A DNA stretch of 16,449 nt. Origin: RUG100 sp963542695 (lineage in GTDB: Bacteria; Bacillota; Clostridia; Peptostreptococcales; Anaerovoracaceae). The stretch's first letter is position 1, and every line of letters begins with the position of its first letter. Made by a program: the position numbers and the translations under genes. The notes beneath the pieces were generated by a model that worked only from the letters and a program-made list of their open reading frames with translations, had not been told where the DNA came from and did not search any database. Location of the stretch: assembly GCA_963542695.1 (NCBI GenBank), contig CAUTYX010000024.1, positions 1 to 16,449 on the forward strand, in the 5' to 3' direction. Of the stretch, positions 1-9,900 are shown piece by piece.

Positions 1-41
1 TTAATATGCGGCTTTGTTCTTTCAAATTTCGCTTTTGCCAT
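1..41 (-). CDS. tuf: Elongation factor Tu, N-terminal fragment (cut by window edge)
   Basis: Only the first 13 codons lie in the window, reading MAKAKFERTKPHI followed by an Asn codon that is just complete or nearly so. This matches the usual EF-Tu start, in which a short basic segment precedes the GTPase domain. The start is an ATG at 41..39 with an AGGAGG ribosome binding site a few bases upstream, inside the 15-bp spacer after fusA. EF-Tu delivers aminoacyl-tRNA to the ribosome as a GTP complex. Position directly after fusA is the standard end of the str operon. The identification rests on these few residues plus gene order. The GTPase motifs lie outside the window. Confidence 0.9.
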   Translation of the reverse strand, partial: MAKAKFERTKPHI

Positions 42-56
42 TTTTATTCCTCCTAA

Positions 57-2120
57 TTATTTGTTGATTTTGTCTACCATGCTGTCAGGTAGTTTATCGA
101 AGTGGTCGAACTGCATTACGTATACTCCTCGACCCTGTGTCTTGGAACGCAGGTCAGTAGCATATCCAAACATTTCGGACAAAGGTACAAATCCTCTAAC
201 AGCTACAGCGCCGTTATTCATATCAGAACCTTCGATTCTTCCTCTTCTACCACTGATATCGCCGATTACATCACCCATGTATTCTTCAGGCACAGTTACC
301 TCTACCTTGAAGATAGGTTCCAGCAATACCGGTTTTGCCTTTCTGGCAGCCTCTTTGAAACCAATAGAAGCAGCAATCTTAAAGGCCATTTCAGAAGAGT
401 CGACTTCGTGATACGTACCATCGTACAGTTCGATGCCCAGGTCTACCATCTGGTATCCTGCCACAGGACCGGTCTGCATTGCTTCAATCATACCCTCTTC
501 AATCTTCGGAATGTATTCCTTAGGAATAGCACCACCGGTAATGGAGTTCTTAAACTCGAATCCGGAACCTGCTTCTCTTGGGTACATCTTGAACTTAACA
601 TGACCGTACTGTCCGGAACCACCGGATTGCTTCTTGTGTTTGTAATCTTCATCAACTTCTGCTGTGATAGTTTCTTTGTAGGAAACCTGAGGCTGTCCAA
701 CGTTGGCTTCAACCTTAAATTCTCTCAGCAAACGGTCAACGATGATCTCCAAGTGAAGCTCACCCATGCCGGCAATAATAGTCTGTCCTGTGTCTTCGTT
801 GGTATATGTTTTGAAGGTGGGGTCTTCTTCTGCCAGTTTTGCAAGGGCAATACCCATCTTTTCCTGACCGGCTTTTGTCTTTGGCTCAATGGCAATTTCA
901 ATAACCGGATCCGGAAATTCCATGGATTCCAGAATAACCTCTTCCTTCTCATCGCAAAGTGTGTCACCGGTAGTAGTGTTTTTGAAACCTACTGCCGCTG
1001 CAATATCTCCGGAGTATACCTTGTCGATTTCTTCTCTCTTATTGGCGTGCATTTGCAGAATACGACCAACACGCTCTTTCTGCCCCTTTGTAGAGTTGTA
1101 GACATAAGAACCGGATTCCATGGTCCCAGAGTACACTCTAAAGAAGGCAAGCTTTCCAACGTATGGGTCAGCCATAATCTTAAATGCCAATGCAGAGAAC
1201 GGATTCTTATCTCCTGCAGCTCTTTCTACCTCTTCTCCGGATACTGGATCTACACCCTTAATTGCCGGGATATCCAGTGGAGATGGCATGTAATCAACAA
1301 TGTTGTCAAGAAGCATCTGTACACCCTTGTTCTTGTATGCAGAACCGCAGCATACAGGTACCATTTCACCGGCAATAGTCTGCTTACGAATGGCTTTTCG
1401 TACTTCTTTCTCTGTTAATTCTTCTTCATTAAGGAACTTTTCCATTAATGCTTCGCTGGTTTCGGCAACAGATTCCATCAATTTTTCATGCCATTCTGTT
1501 GCTTTATCCATCATGTCTTCAGGAATATCGGTAACTTCAAATTCTTTACCGAGATCATCCTTGTAAATTTCGGCCTTCATGGTAATCAAGTCGATGATTC
1601 CAACAAATGTAGATTCAGCTCCGATAGGCAACTGTACCGGTACGGCATTAGCCTTCAGTCTGTCTTTTACCATGTCCACTACTCTGTAGAAATTGGCACC
1701 CATAATGTCCATCTTGTTAACAAAGATCATTCTTGGTACGCCATATTTTTCTGCCTGTCTCCAAACAGTTTCAGATTGAGGCTCTACGCCACCTTTAGCA
1801 CAGAGTACTGTAACAGCACCGTCCAGAACACGCAGAGATCTTTCTACCTCTACGGTAAAGTCAACGTGTCCCGGTGTATCGATAATGTTGATTCTATTAT
1901 CGTTCCACTGGCAGGTAGTCGCAGCAGAGGTTATTGTGATACCTCTCTCCTGCTCCTGGTCCATCCAGTCCATTGTTGCAGACCCGTCATGAGTCTCTCC
2001 AATTTTGTGGGTCTTTCCTGTGTAAAACAGAATACGCTCTGTAGCCGTTGTTTTACCGGCATCGATGTGAGCCATGATCCCAATATTTCTTGTTCTCTCC
2101 AAAGGAAAACTTCTAGGCAT
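57..2120 (-). CDS. fusA: Elongation factor G (translocation GTPase)
   Basis: A full-length EF-G of 687 residues, the usual size. It catalyses GTP-dependent translocation of tRNA and mRNA on the ribosome and, with RRF, helps recycle ribosomes. All GTPase motifs are visible: AHIDAGKT at 17-24, the RGITIT switch I segment near 60-65, DTPGH at 81-85, NKMD at 135-138 and GSA near 259-261. Domains II to V follow, ending in the conserved region around GRRGRIEG and the C-terminal TQGRG segment. The ATG start has an AGGAGG site about nine bases upstream. It lies 33 bp after rpsG and 15 bp before tuf, so it is probably co-transcribed with both. Nothing suggests a paralogue or a resistance-type EF-G. 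Confidence 0.98.
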   Translation of the reverse strand: MPRSFPLERTRNIGIMAHIDAGKTTATERILFYTGKTHKIGETHDGSATMDWMDQEQERGITITSAATTCQWNDNRINIIDTPGHVDFTVEVERSLRVLDGAVTVLCAKGGVEPQSETVWRQAEKYGVPRMIFVNKMDIMGANFYRVVDMVKDRLKANAVPVQLPIGAESTFVGIIDLITMKAEIYKDDLGKEFEVTDIPEDMMDKATEWHEKLMESVAETSEALMEKFLNEEELTEKEVRKAIRKQTIAGEMVPVCCGSAYKNKGVQMLLDNIVDYMPSPLDIPAIKGVDPVSGEEVERAAGDKNPFSALAFKIMADPYVGKLAFFRVYSGTMESGSYVYNSTKGQKERVGRILQMHANKREEIDKVYSGDIAAAVGFKNTTTGDTLCDEKEEVILESMEFPDPVIEIAIEPKTKAGQEKMGIALAKLAEEDPTFKTYTNEDTGQTIIAGMGELHLEIIVDRLLREFKVEANVGQPQVSYKETITAEVDEDYKHKKQSGGSGQYGHVKFKMYPREAGSGFEFKNSITGGAIPKEYIPKIEEGMIEAMQTGPVAGYQMVDLGIELYDGTYHEVDSSEMAFKIAASIGFKEAARKAKPVLLEPIFKVEVTVPEEYMGDVIGDISGRRGRIEGSDMNNGAVAVRGFVPLSEMFGYATDLRSKTQGRGVYVMQFDHFDKLPDSMVDKINK

Positions 2121-2153
2121 CGGGTTATACCTCCTTTCCGCGCTTCAATGAAT

Positions 2154-2624
2154 TTACCATCTGAAGTGAGCAAACGCTTTGTTTGCTTCTGCCATTTTAT
2201 GTGTATCTTCTTTCTTTTTAACAGATGCGCCTGTATTGTTAGCTGCATCGATCAATTCGTTAGCCAACTTTTCGTGCATCTTCTTTTCGCCTCTGGATCT
2301 TGTGTAAGCTGTCAGCCAACGTAGAGCCAGAGTCTGTCTTCTGTCCGATCTTACTTCAACCGGAACCTGGTAGTTTGCACCACCGACACGCCGTGCTTTT
2401 ACTTCCAAAACAGGCATGATATTGTTCATTGCTTTTTCAAATACTTCCAGCGGTTCCTCGCCTGTCTGCTCTTTAATAGTATCAAAAGCATCATAGACGA
2501 TGGCCTGTGCAGTACCCTTTTTGCCGTCAAGCATAATGCTGTTAATCAGCTTTGCTACAACGACACTACCGTATACTGGATCGGGCAGCACTTCGCGCTT
2601 TGGGATATTTCCTTTTCTTGACAC
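2154..2624 (-). CDS. rpsG: 30S ribosomal protein S7
   Basis: A 156-residue S7, the standard bacterial length. S7 nucleates assembly of the 30S head by binding the 3' major domain of 16S rRNA and contacts the E-site tRNA and mRNA. The N-terminus SRKGNIPKREV, the internal RRVGGANYQVPVEV segment and the C-terminal AFAHFRW are characteristic. The start codon is GTG at 2624..2622 (the plus strand reads cac), chosen because an AAGGAGGG site sits about eight bases upstream and the protein start matches the family. It follows rpsL after a 119-bp spacer that contains a hairpin. In E. coli, S7 represses its own synthesis at the S12-S7 spacer, so similar feedback is plausible here. Confidence 0.98.
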   Translation of the reverse strand: MSRKGNIPKREVLPDPVYGSVVVAKLINSIMLDGKKGTAQAIVYDAFDTIKEQTGEEPLEVFEKAMNNIMPVLEVKARRVGGANYQVPVEVRSDRRQTLALRWLTAYTRSRGEKKMHEKLANELIDAANNTGASVKKKEDTHKMAEANKAFAHFRW

Positions 2625-2664
2625 GTCTCTTCCCTCCTTGCCAATGTTGGCACGAATCGGTACT

Positions 2665-2697
2665 CGACTCTAAACCGTCAATTTTGTTTTAGAGCCG
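2665..2697 (-). promoter_or_regulatory. Hairpin in the rpsL-rpsG spacer (candidate S7 feedback site)
   Basis: The arms 2665-2674 and 2688-2697 are complementary over ten positions with one G-U pair, around a 13-base loop. Two smaller inverted repeats flank it: TGATAT/ATATCA at 2705-2720, and GCCA/TGGC at 2640-2651 next to the rpsG ribosome binding site. There is no U-tract, so it does not look like a terminator. In E. coli the corresponding spacer binds S7 and controls rpsG translation. Assigning the same role here is inference from position and structure. Confidence 0.45.
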
Positions 2698-2743
2698 TGG
2701 CGCCTGATATATGAATATCAAGGGCTATTGGTCCGATCGCGTG

Positions 2744-3160
2744 CTATTTTTTCTTCGGTCTCTTTGCACCATACTTGGATCTTGATTGTCCACGTTCTGC
2801 AACTCCAGCAGTATCCAGTGTTCCTCTAACAATGTGGTATCTAACACCAGGTAAATCCTTAACTCTGCCGCCTCTGATCAAAACAACGCTGTGTTCCTGC
2901 AGGTTGTGGCCGATTCCCGGAATGTACGCGGTTACTTCAATACCATTGGTCAGACGAACTCTAGCTACTTTTCTAAGAGCCGAATTAGGCTTTTTCGGGG
3001 TCACTGTCTTAACAGATGTGCAAACGCCTCTTTTCTGAGGTGAGTGAACGTCAGTAGCAACTCTCTTCAAGGAATTCATTCCTTTTCCCAGAGCTGGCGC
3101 TGTTGATTTTGTGACGCTAGATTTTCTGCCTTTGCGAACCAATTGATTTATTGTAGGCAT
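2744..3160 (-). CDS. rpsL: 30S ribosomal protein S12
   Basis: S12 of 138 residues, starting at the ATG that gives MPTINQLVRKGR. An open frame continues 20 codons upstream, but it lacks the family N-terminus, and an AAGGAGAG site sits correctly before this ATG. S12 lies in the decoding centre and monitors codon-anticodon pairing. The protein has the Gram-positive insertion (LGKGMNSLKRVATDVHSPQ region) that makes it about 14 residues longer than the E. coli form. TPKKPNSALRK has lysines at 56 and 57 and VKDLPGV has lysine at 101. These are the residues whose replacement gives streptomycin resistance, and they are wild type here. It is the first gene of the str operon, with its own promoter. Confidence 0.98.
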   Translation of the reverse strand: MPTINQLVRKGRKSSVTKSTAPALGKGMNSLKRVATDVHSPQKRGVCTSVKTVTPKKPNSALRKVARVRLTNGIEVTAYIPGIGHNLQEHSVVLIRGGRVKDLPGVRYHIVRGTLDTAGVAERGQSRSKYGAKRPKKK

Positions 3161-3230
3161 GTAGCTCTCCTTTCTCTTGCCCTTGACAAGTATTTTTATT
3201 TTCAAGTCGAAATGACTCAAAACATTTTAT

Positions 3231-3259
3231 AGTTTATATTCTTTGACATCCTTTGTCAA
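3231..3259 (-). promoter_or_regulatory. Promoter of the str operon (rpsL-rpsG-fusA-tuf)
   Basis: On the minus strand, TTGACA (3259..3254) is followed after exactly 17 bases by TAAACT (3236..3231), giving a sigma-A type promoter with a perfect -35 and a 4/6 -10. Transcription should begin near 3224, leaving a leader of about 60 bases before rpsL. A hairpin just after the rpoC stop (arms 3272-3277 and 3285-3290) lacks a U-tract, so read-through from rpoC is also likely. The rpmG promoter uses identical hexamers and spacing. Confidence 0.75.
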
Positions 3260-3289
3260 TACGTTGCTTTTACAAGGTTTTCTCCCTTG

Positions 3290-6200
3290 TTACTCCCCTT
3301 CCGGAGTGATAACTGCCGGTTCTGTCACCGGCTCTGTGGTGATGTCATCGGTTGCCGGAATAAACTCAGATTCATCGCCAAACATGTCCAGCTCGTCTTC
3401 CAGCTGATTGTTGCGGGAATATGTTTCAACGTATTCTGTATTCGGACCGTAATCAACGTCGATATTGCGGTATCTCTTCATGCCGGTACCGGCCGGAATC
3501 AGCTTACCGATAATAACGTTTTCTTTCAATCCCTGCAAAGTATCATTCTTGCCTTTGATGGCAGCGTCTGTCAGGACACGGGTTGTTTCCTGGAAGGATG
3601 CTGCTGAAAGGAAGGAATTGGTTGCCAGAGAAGCTTTTGTAATACCCAGAAGCATTCTTTCATATTCGGCTTCCTGCTGGCCTTCTTCCAGTTTTTCGTT
3701 GGCTTCGTTGATTTCATGAATGCTATACATTTCACCCGGCAGCAATTCTGTATCGCCGGCGTCCGAAATCTTGTACTTGCCCAGCATCTGGCTAACGATG
3801 ACCTCAATATGTTTGTCGTTAATATCTACACCCTGGAGTTTGTACACACGCTGTACTTCTTTCAGTAGGTACTGGTAAACGCCTTCCACTCCCTTGAGCC
3901 TCAAAAGATCGTGTGGATTCAATGGACCACGTGTAATGTTGTCCCCGGATTCCACTCTTTCCCCTTCTTCTACAGAGAGTCTTGCTCCATAAGGAACGGC
4001 ATAAGCTGTGTCTTCTCCTTCATCACTGCGAATAATAACTTCTGTTTTTTTGTCTTCCGTATTAATGGAAACAACAGTTCCTGTTTCTTCACAGATTTCT
4101 GCAATACCTTTCGGTTTTCTGGCTTCGAAAAGTTCTTCGACTCTAGGCAGACCCTGGGTGATATCACCACCGGCAACACCGCCACTGTGGAAGGTTCTCA
4201 TTGTAAGCTGTGTACCAGGCTCTCCAATGGACTGTGCCGCTTGGATACCTACTGCTTCACCGATGTTTACGCGACCACCGCTGGCCAAGTTCTTACCGTA
4301 GCATTTGGCGCAAACGCCCACTTTACTATGGCAAGTCATAACGGAACGAATGGCAACGGATTCAATTCCCAAATCCTCAATTAACTGTGCCTGTTCCTCT
4401 GTAATCATTTCACCGGCTGCGGCAATGATTTCTCCCGTTTCCGGATTAGCTACATCCAGAAGAGATGTACGACCGGCAATACGTTCGTGAAGGGGTTCGA
4501 TAATTTCTTTCCCATCAGTAAATGCTCGTACTTCCAATCCTTCATCTGTACCACAGTCGACATCCTTGACGATAACGTTGTGAGAAACGTCTACCAGTCT
4601 TCTGGTAAGGTATCCGGAGTCGGCTGTACGAAGTGCAGTATCGGCAAGACCCTTTCTGGCACCGTTGGTAGAAACGAAGTAATCCAGTACAGACAAACCT
4701 TCACGGAAGTTTGCCTTGATAGGAATTTCTACAGTTTTACCGGTAGCATTGGCCATCAAACCACGCATACCGCCAATCTGAGAAATCTGCTTCTTGCTTC
4801 CTCGAGCACCGGAGTTGGCCATGATATACAAGTTGTTAGCATGATCCAGGCTTTCCATCAATGCATCGGCTACCTTGTCGGTAGTGTCAGCCCAAATTTC
4901 GCAAACTTTATCATACCGTTCCTCTTCGGAATACAGTCCCATATCATAGTATTCTTCACACTGATTAACCAGTTGGTCTGCAGCTTCCAGGATCTCTCCC
5001 TTTTCTTCCGGAATTTCCATGTCGGAAATACCAATGGTGATTGCTGCTTTTGTAGAATAGTGGAACCCTTTATCTTTAATAGCATCCAGCATCAAAACGG
5101 TATCTGTATTTCCATGCTTTTTGTAGCACTTGTCGATAATCTTTCCAAGACCCTTTTTGTCACAGAGCATATCCCATTCCAGAGAATATGGATCGTTTTC
5201 TCTATCCTCCACAAAACCAAGATCCTGCGGCAAGCTCTGGTTAAAGATAAACCTACCAATGGTGGATTCTACTAGACTACCTGTCTTATCTTCCGGTCCG
5301 TTGTACAGTCTTACCTTGACTCTTGCATGAATAGATGCAACGCCATCCTGGTAAGCCATCAACATTTCGTCCATGTCTGTAAAGATTTTTTTATCTCCTT
5401 TTTCTTCAATGGACCAGTCGATGGAACCGTCTTCCGTTTCGTGGGGATCCTGTGTCAGGTAGTAACTACCCAAGATCATATCCTGTGTCGGTGTGGTAAT
5501 TGGGGAACCATCCTTTGGTGCCAAGATGTTGTTTACAGACAACATCAAAAAGCGAGCTTCGGCCTGGGCTTCTACGGACAGCGGTACGTGGACAGCCATC
5601 TGGTCTCCGTCAAAGTCGGCGTTAAATGCGGTACACACCAGTGGATGAAGCTTGATTGCCTTTCCTTCTACCTGTACCGGCTCAAATGCCTGGATTCCCA
5701 ATCTATGCAAGGTAGGCGCACGGTTCAGCATTACCGGATGTTCCTGAATAACGTCTTCTAGGACATCCCATACTTCCGGCTTTACCTTTTCAATCATTCG
5801 CTTTGCACTCTTGATGTTATGGGCTTGCCCCTGTTCCACCAGCTGCTTCATGATAAACGGCTTGAACAGTTCCAGTGCCATCTTCTTTGGCAGACCACAC
5901 TGCCAGAAGCGAAGTTCAGGACCTACTACGATTACAGAACGACCGGAGTAGTCAACACGTTTACCCAGCAAGTTCTGACGGAAACGACCCTGTTTTCCCT
6001 TTAACATATCAGAAAGGGACTTTAGAGGTCTTGATCCCGGACCTGTAACAGGTCTTCCTCTTCTACCGTTATCAATAAGAGCATCTACTGCTTCTTGCAG
6101 CATTCTCTTTTCGTTTCTTACAATGATGTCGGGAGCTCCCAGATCCAACAGTCTGTTCAGACGCTTGTTTCTGTTAATTACTCTTCTGTATAAATCGTTT

Positions 6201-6982
6201 AAGTCGGAGGTGGCAAAACGTCCACCGTCCAGCTGTACCATTGGACGAAGATCCGGTGGAATTACCGGAATCACTTCCATAATCATCCATTCCGGACGAT
6301 TGCCGGAAAGACGAAGAGCTTCGATAACTTCAAGACGACGAATCAATTTGATTTTCTTTTGACCGCTGGCCTCTTTCAGCTGTTCTCTCAGCTCCTTGGA
6401 CAACTCCTCCAAATCGATGTTTTCCAGCATTTCCTTTACAGCCTCAGCACCAATACCGGCACGGAAACTGTCACCAAATTGTTCCTGCAGTTCTCTATAC
6501 TGCTGTTCTCTGATGATATCTTTGTAATTAAGACCGGAATCTCCCGGTTCCAATACAACGTAATCGGCAAAGTACAAAATCCGTTCCAGATTTCTTGGTG
6601 TCATATCAAGGCACAAACCCATTCTTGAAGGAATGCCTTTAAAGTACCAAATATGAGAAACAGGTGCCGCCAACTGAATGTGACCCATACGTTCTCTTCT
6701 AACCTTGGATTTGGTTACCTCTACGCCGCACTTGTCGCAGATAATCCCCTTAAAGCGAATTCTCTTGTACTTTCCGCAGTGGCATTCCCAGTCCTTTTGC
6801 GGTCCGAAAATAGCTTCGCAGAACAGTCCTTTGGGTTCCGGTTTTAGGGTTCTGTAGTTAATAGTTTCCGGCTCCTGAACTTCTCCATGAGACCAGCTGA
6901 GGATTTTTTCTGTGGAAGCCAGACCAATCTTCAGTGATTCAAAATGGTTTAATTCATTTCCGTTATCTTTCATCTTTTCCAC
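3290..6982 (-). CDS. rpoC: DNA-directed RNA polymerase subunit beta-prime
   Basis: The 1230-residue catalytic large subunit of RNA polymerase. Visible landmarks in order are the N-terminal zinc ribbon (C67, C69, C82, C85), the clamp and lid region, and the active-site loop NADFDGDQM (454-462) with the three Mg-binding aspartates D456, D458 and D460. The bridge helix region NSGARGSKKQISQIGG lies near 723-738 and the trigger loop near 759-800. The second zinc site is C810, C884, C891 and C894, and SIGEPGTQLTMRT lies near 918-930. The C-terminal tail is acidic and P/E/T-rich. The start is GTG at 6982..6980, five bases after a GGGGGAG site. The ATG three codons later has poorer spacing. It begins 11 bp after rpoB, so translation is probably coupled. 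No lineage-specific insertion is obvious. Confidence 0.98.
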   Translation of the reverse strand: MEKMKDNGNELNHFESLKIGLASTEKILSWSHGEVQEPETINYRTLKPEPKGLFCEAIFGPQKDWECHCGKYKRIRFKGIICDKCGVEVTKSKVRRERMGHIQLAAPVSHIWYFKGIPSRMGLCLDMTPRNLERILYFADYVVLEPGDSGLNYKDIIREQQYRELQEQFGDSFRAGIGAEAVKEMLENIDLEELSKELREQLKEASGQKKIKLIRRLEVIEALRLSGNRPEWMIMEVIPVIPPDLRPMVQLDGGRFATSDLNDLYRRVINRNKRLNRLLDLGAPDIIVRNEKRMLQEAVDALIDNGRRGRPVTGPGSRPLKSLSDMLKGKQGRFRQNLLGKRVDYSGRSVIVVGPELRFWQCGLPKKMALELFKPFIMKQLVEQGQAHNIKSAKRMIEKVKPEVWDVLEDVIQEHPVMLNRAPTLHRLGIQAFEPVQVEGKAIKLHPLVCTAFNADFDGDQMAVHVPLSVEAQAEARFLMLSVNNILAPKDGSPITTPTQDMILGSYYLTQDPHETEDGSIDWSIEEKGDKKIFTDMDEMLMAYQDGVASIHARVKVRLYNGPEDKTGSLVESTIGRFIFNQSLPQDLGFVEDRENDPYSLEWDMLCDKKGLGKIIDKCYKKHGNTDTVLMLDAIKDKGFHYSTKAAITIGISDMEIPEEKGEILEAADQLVNQCEEYYDMGLYSEEERYDKVCEIWADTTDKVADALMESLDHANNLYIMANSGARGSKKQISQIGGMRGLMANATGKTVEIPIKANFREGLSVLDYFVSTNGARKGLADTALRTADSGYLTRRLVDVSHNVIVKDVDCGTDEGLEVRAFTDGKEIIEPLHERIAGRTSLLDVANPETGEIIAAAGEMITEEQAQLIEDLGIESVAIRSVMTCHSKVGVCAKCYGKNLASGGRVNIGEAVGIQAAQSIGEPGTQLTMRTFHSGGVAGGDITQGLPRVEELFEARKPKGIAEICEETGTVVSINTEDKKTEVIIRSDEGEDTAYAVPYGARLSVEEGERVESGDNITRGPLNPHDLLRLKGVEGVYQYLLKEVQRVYKLQGVDINDKHIEVIVSQMLGKYKISDAGDTELLPGEMYSIHEINEANEKLEEGQQEAEYERMLLGITKASLATNSFLSAASFQETTRVLTDAAIKGKNDTLQGLKENVIIGKLIPAGTGMKRYRNIDVDYGPNTEYVETYSRNNQLEDELDMFGDESEFIPATDDITTEPVTEPAVITPEGE

Positions 6983-6993
6983 GATGGCTCCCC

Positions 6994-9900
6994 CTATTCT
7001 TCGCTGTCATCATCTACAACGACTGCTTTTGTTTCCAGTGTTTCTTCGGTTGCCTCAGCTTCTCCTGTTGTCGCCGGCGCTTCCCGTCTCAAAACAGGCC
7101 TTTCAATCTGTTCTTCGTAATTGATTTCGTATCTGCCGTTTCCTAAGGATTTTCTCTCAATATCACGAATATCAGTAGGTTCTTCAATCTCGCTGGATTC
7201 ACGCAGTTTGATTTCTTCTTCGTTTTCGCTGAGCACCTTGATATCCAATCCCAAGGACTGCATTTCCTTAATCAACACCTTGAAGGATTCAGGAATTCCC
7301 GGTTCAGGAATGTTTTCACCCTTGACAATGGATTCGTATGTCTTTACACGACCGACAATGTCATCGGATTTCACTGTCAAGATTTCCTGCAATGTGTAAG
7401 CCGCCCCGTATGCTTCCAGAGCCCATACTTCCATTTCTCCAAAGCGCTGCCCACCAAACTGTGCCTTACCGCCAAGTGGCTGCTGTGTAACCAGGGAGTA
7501 CGGTCCGGTGGATCTGGCGTGAATCTTGTCGTCTACCAAGTGGTGAAGCTTTAACATATACATGTATCCGGCTGTTACAGGATGGTCGAAGTATTCCCCG
7601 GTACGCCCGTCTCTAAGACGAAGTTTACCGGAACCGTCGTATCCGCATTCCTCCAGCAGGTTGATAATATCGTTTTCATTGGCGCCGTCAAATACCGGTG
7701 TTGCAATGTACCAGTCTTTTGTCTTTGCAGCCAATCCAAGATGTACTTCCAGTACCTGTCCAACGTTCATACGAGATGGTACACCAAGAGGATTCAGCAT
7801 TACCTGCAGCGGGGTACCGTTCTCCATAAACGGCATATCCTCCTCCGGAAGGATTCTGGAAATAACACCCTTATTTCCGTGACGGCCGGACATCTTGTCA
7901 CCCACCTGAATCTTTCTCTTGGTTGCCACATATACTCTGACTACCTTGTTGACTCCCGGTGGCAAGTCGCCGCCTTCTTCACGGGTAAATTCTTTTACAT
8001 CGATTACGATACCTTCTTCGCCGTGAGGCATCTTCAGAGAAGTATCACGAACTTCCTTTGCCTTTTCACCAAAGATAGCCCGCAGCAGACGTTCCTCTGC
8101 AGACAGTTCTGTTTCTCCCTTTGGTGTTACCTTTCCTACCAGAATATCCTGGGAGGAAACTTCCGCACCAATACGGATGATGCCTTCTTCATTTAGATCC
8201 TTTAGAGCTTCCTCTCCAATGTTTGGAATATCTCTTGTAATCTCTTCGGGTCCCAGTTTGGTATCTCTTGCTTCCAGTTCGTATTCCACGACATGGATGG
8301 AAGTCAGCACATCATTCATAATCAGTTTTTCGTTAAGAATGATGGCATCCTCGTAGTTGTATCCTTCCCAGGTCATAAAGCCAATAAGCAAGTTCTTGCC
8401 AAGAGCAATTTCACCATTTTCAGTAGAAGGACCATCGGCAATAGTTTCCCCTGCCTCTACATGTTCTCCGTTGAATACGATTGGGCGCTGGTTAAGACAA
8501 GTTCCCTGGTTGGATTTTTTAAATTTCAGGAGTCTGTAGGAATTTTCTCCCTCTCCGTCATCTCTTTTAATGCGAATTTCTGTAGCATCTACAAAGCTAA
8601 CTACACCGGCATGACGTGCCAGTTTTACAACGCCTGAGTCGGTAGCTGCCTTGTATTCCATACCGGTACCTACAATAGGCGCCTCTGTTACCATGAGAGG
8701 CACTGCCTGTCTCTGCATGTTGGATCCCATCAGGGCACGGTTGGCGTCATCGTTTTCAAGAAATGGAATCATTGCTGTAGCAACGGATACTACCTGCTTT
8801 GGAGAAACGTCCATCATATCGATGTTTTCTCTTTCTACCAAACCGATTTCACCGCCAAGGCCACGAGATGCAACACGATGGTTAACAAACCGGCCTTCGG
8901 AATCCAATGGTTCGTTGGCCTCTGCAATGGTCATTCTTTCTTCTTCGTCCGCTGCCAGATAACGGATTTCATCTTTGACTATGCCGTTTTCTACAACGCG
9001 GTACGGTGTTTCAATAAAGCCGTATTTGTTGATTTTTCCATATGTGGTCAAGGAGCCAATCAAGCCGATGTTAGGGCCTTCCGGGGTCTCAATAGGACAC
9101 ATTCTTCCGTAATGGGAATGGTGTACATCTCGCACTTCGAATCCGGCACGCTCTCTTGACAACCCACCGGGTCCCAGTGCCGACAATCTTCTCTTGTGAG
9201 TCAGTTCTGCCAGAGGATTGGTCTGATCCATAAACTGCGACAACTGGGAACTGCCAAAGAATTCCTTGATAGCCGCTGTAACAGGGCGAATATTCATCAA
9301 TGCCTGCGGCGTAGTTGCTTCGATGTCCTGAATGGTCATTCTCTCCTTAACGACACGTTCCATTCTGGCAAGACCGATACGGAATTGATTCTGCAGCAAT
9401 TCTCCCACCGTTCTTAAGCGACGGTTGGAAAGATGGTCAATATCATCGATGGCTCCTACACGATGTGGCAAGTTTAAAATATAACTAATGGAAGCAATCA
9501 TATCGTCCAAAATAATATGCTTTGGAGAAAGGTCATTCTTTCTGCGATTGATTTCTTCTTTTAACTCATCTTCATCCTGGAAGTCTGCTAAAATCTGGCG
9601 CAATACCGGATAGTATACTTTGCCGGATACCTTTAGCTGAGATGTATCGAATGCAACGTATTCCTCCAAATCAACAAAGTTATTGCCAATTACCTTGGTC
9701 ACTACTTCTGTACTGTCTTTTTCATATACAAGAACAGAGTGGACACCGGAGTTTTCCACCAAAGCTGCCTGTTCTCTTGTAAGAGGCTGACCATCCAGGT
9801 TGGCATTGCCTGCTTCTACCAAAATTTCGCCGGTGTTGGGATCAATAACATCCTCTGCAACAATGACTTCTTCCAGTCTATTTGCCAATCCCAGCTTTTT

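Noticed and set aside
102..1418. A 438-codon open frame on the plus strand opposite fusA, and similar long frames opposite rpoC and rpoB (for example 4487-5275 and 5327-5761)
   Set aside because: They are antisense shadows of highly conserved genes. Their products have no recognisable domains and there is no ribosome binding site pattern, while the minus-strand frames match known proteins end to end.
2744..3160. Streptomycin-resistance substitutions in rpsL
   Set aside because: Lys56, Lys57 and Lys101 are all unchanged.
3272..3290. Hairpin after the rpoC stop as a terminator
   Set aside because: The stem is only six pairs and no U-run follows on the minus strand, so read-through into rpsL is more likely.
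9186..9255. Rifampicin-resistance substitutions in rpoB
   Set aside because: The resistance cluster is wild type at the equivalents of D516, H526, R529 and S531. Thr at 519 is a normal Firmicute variant.
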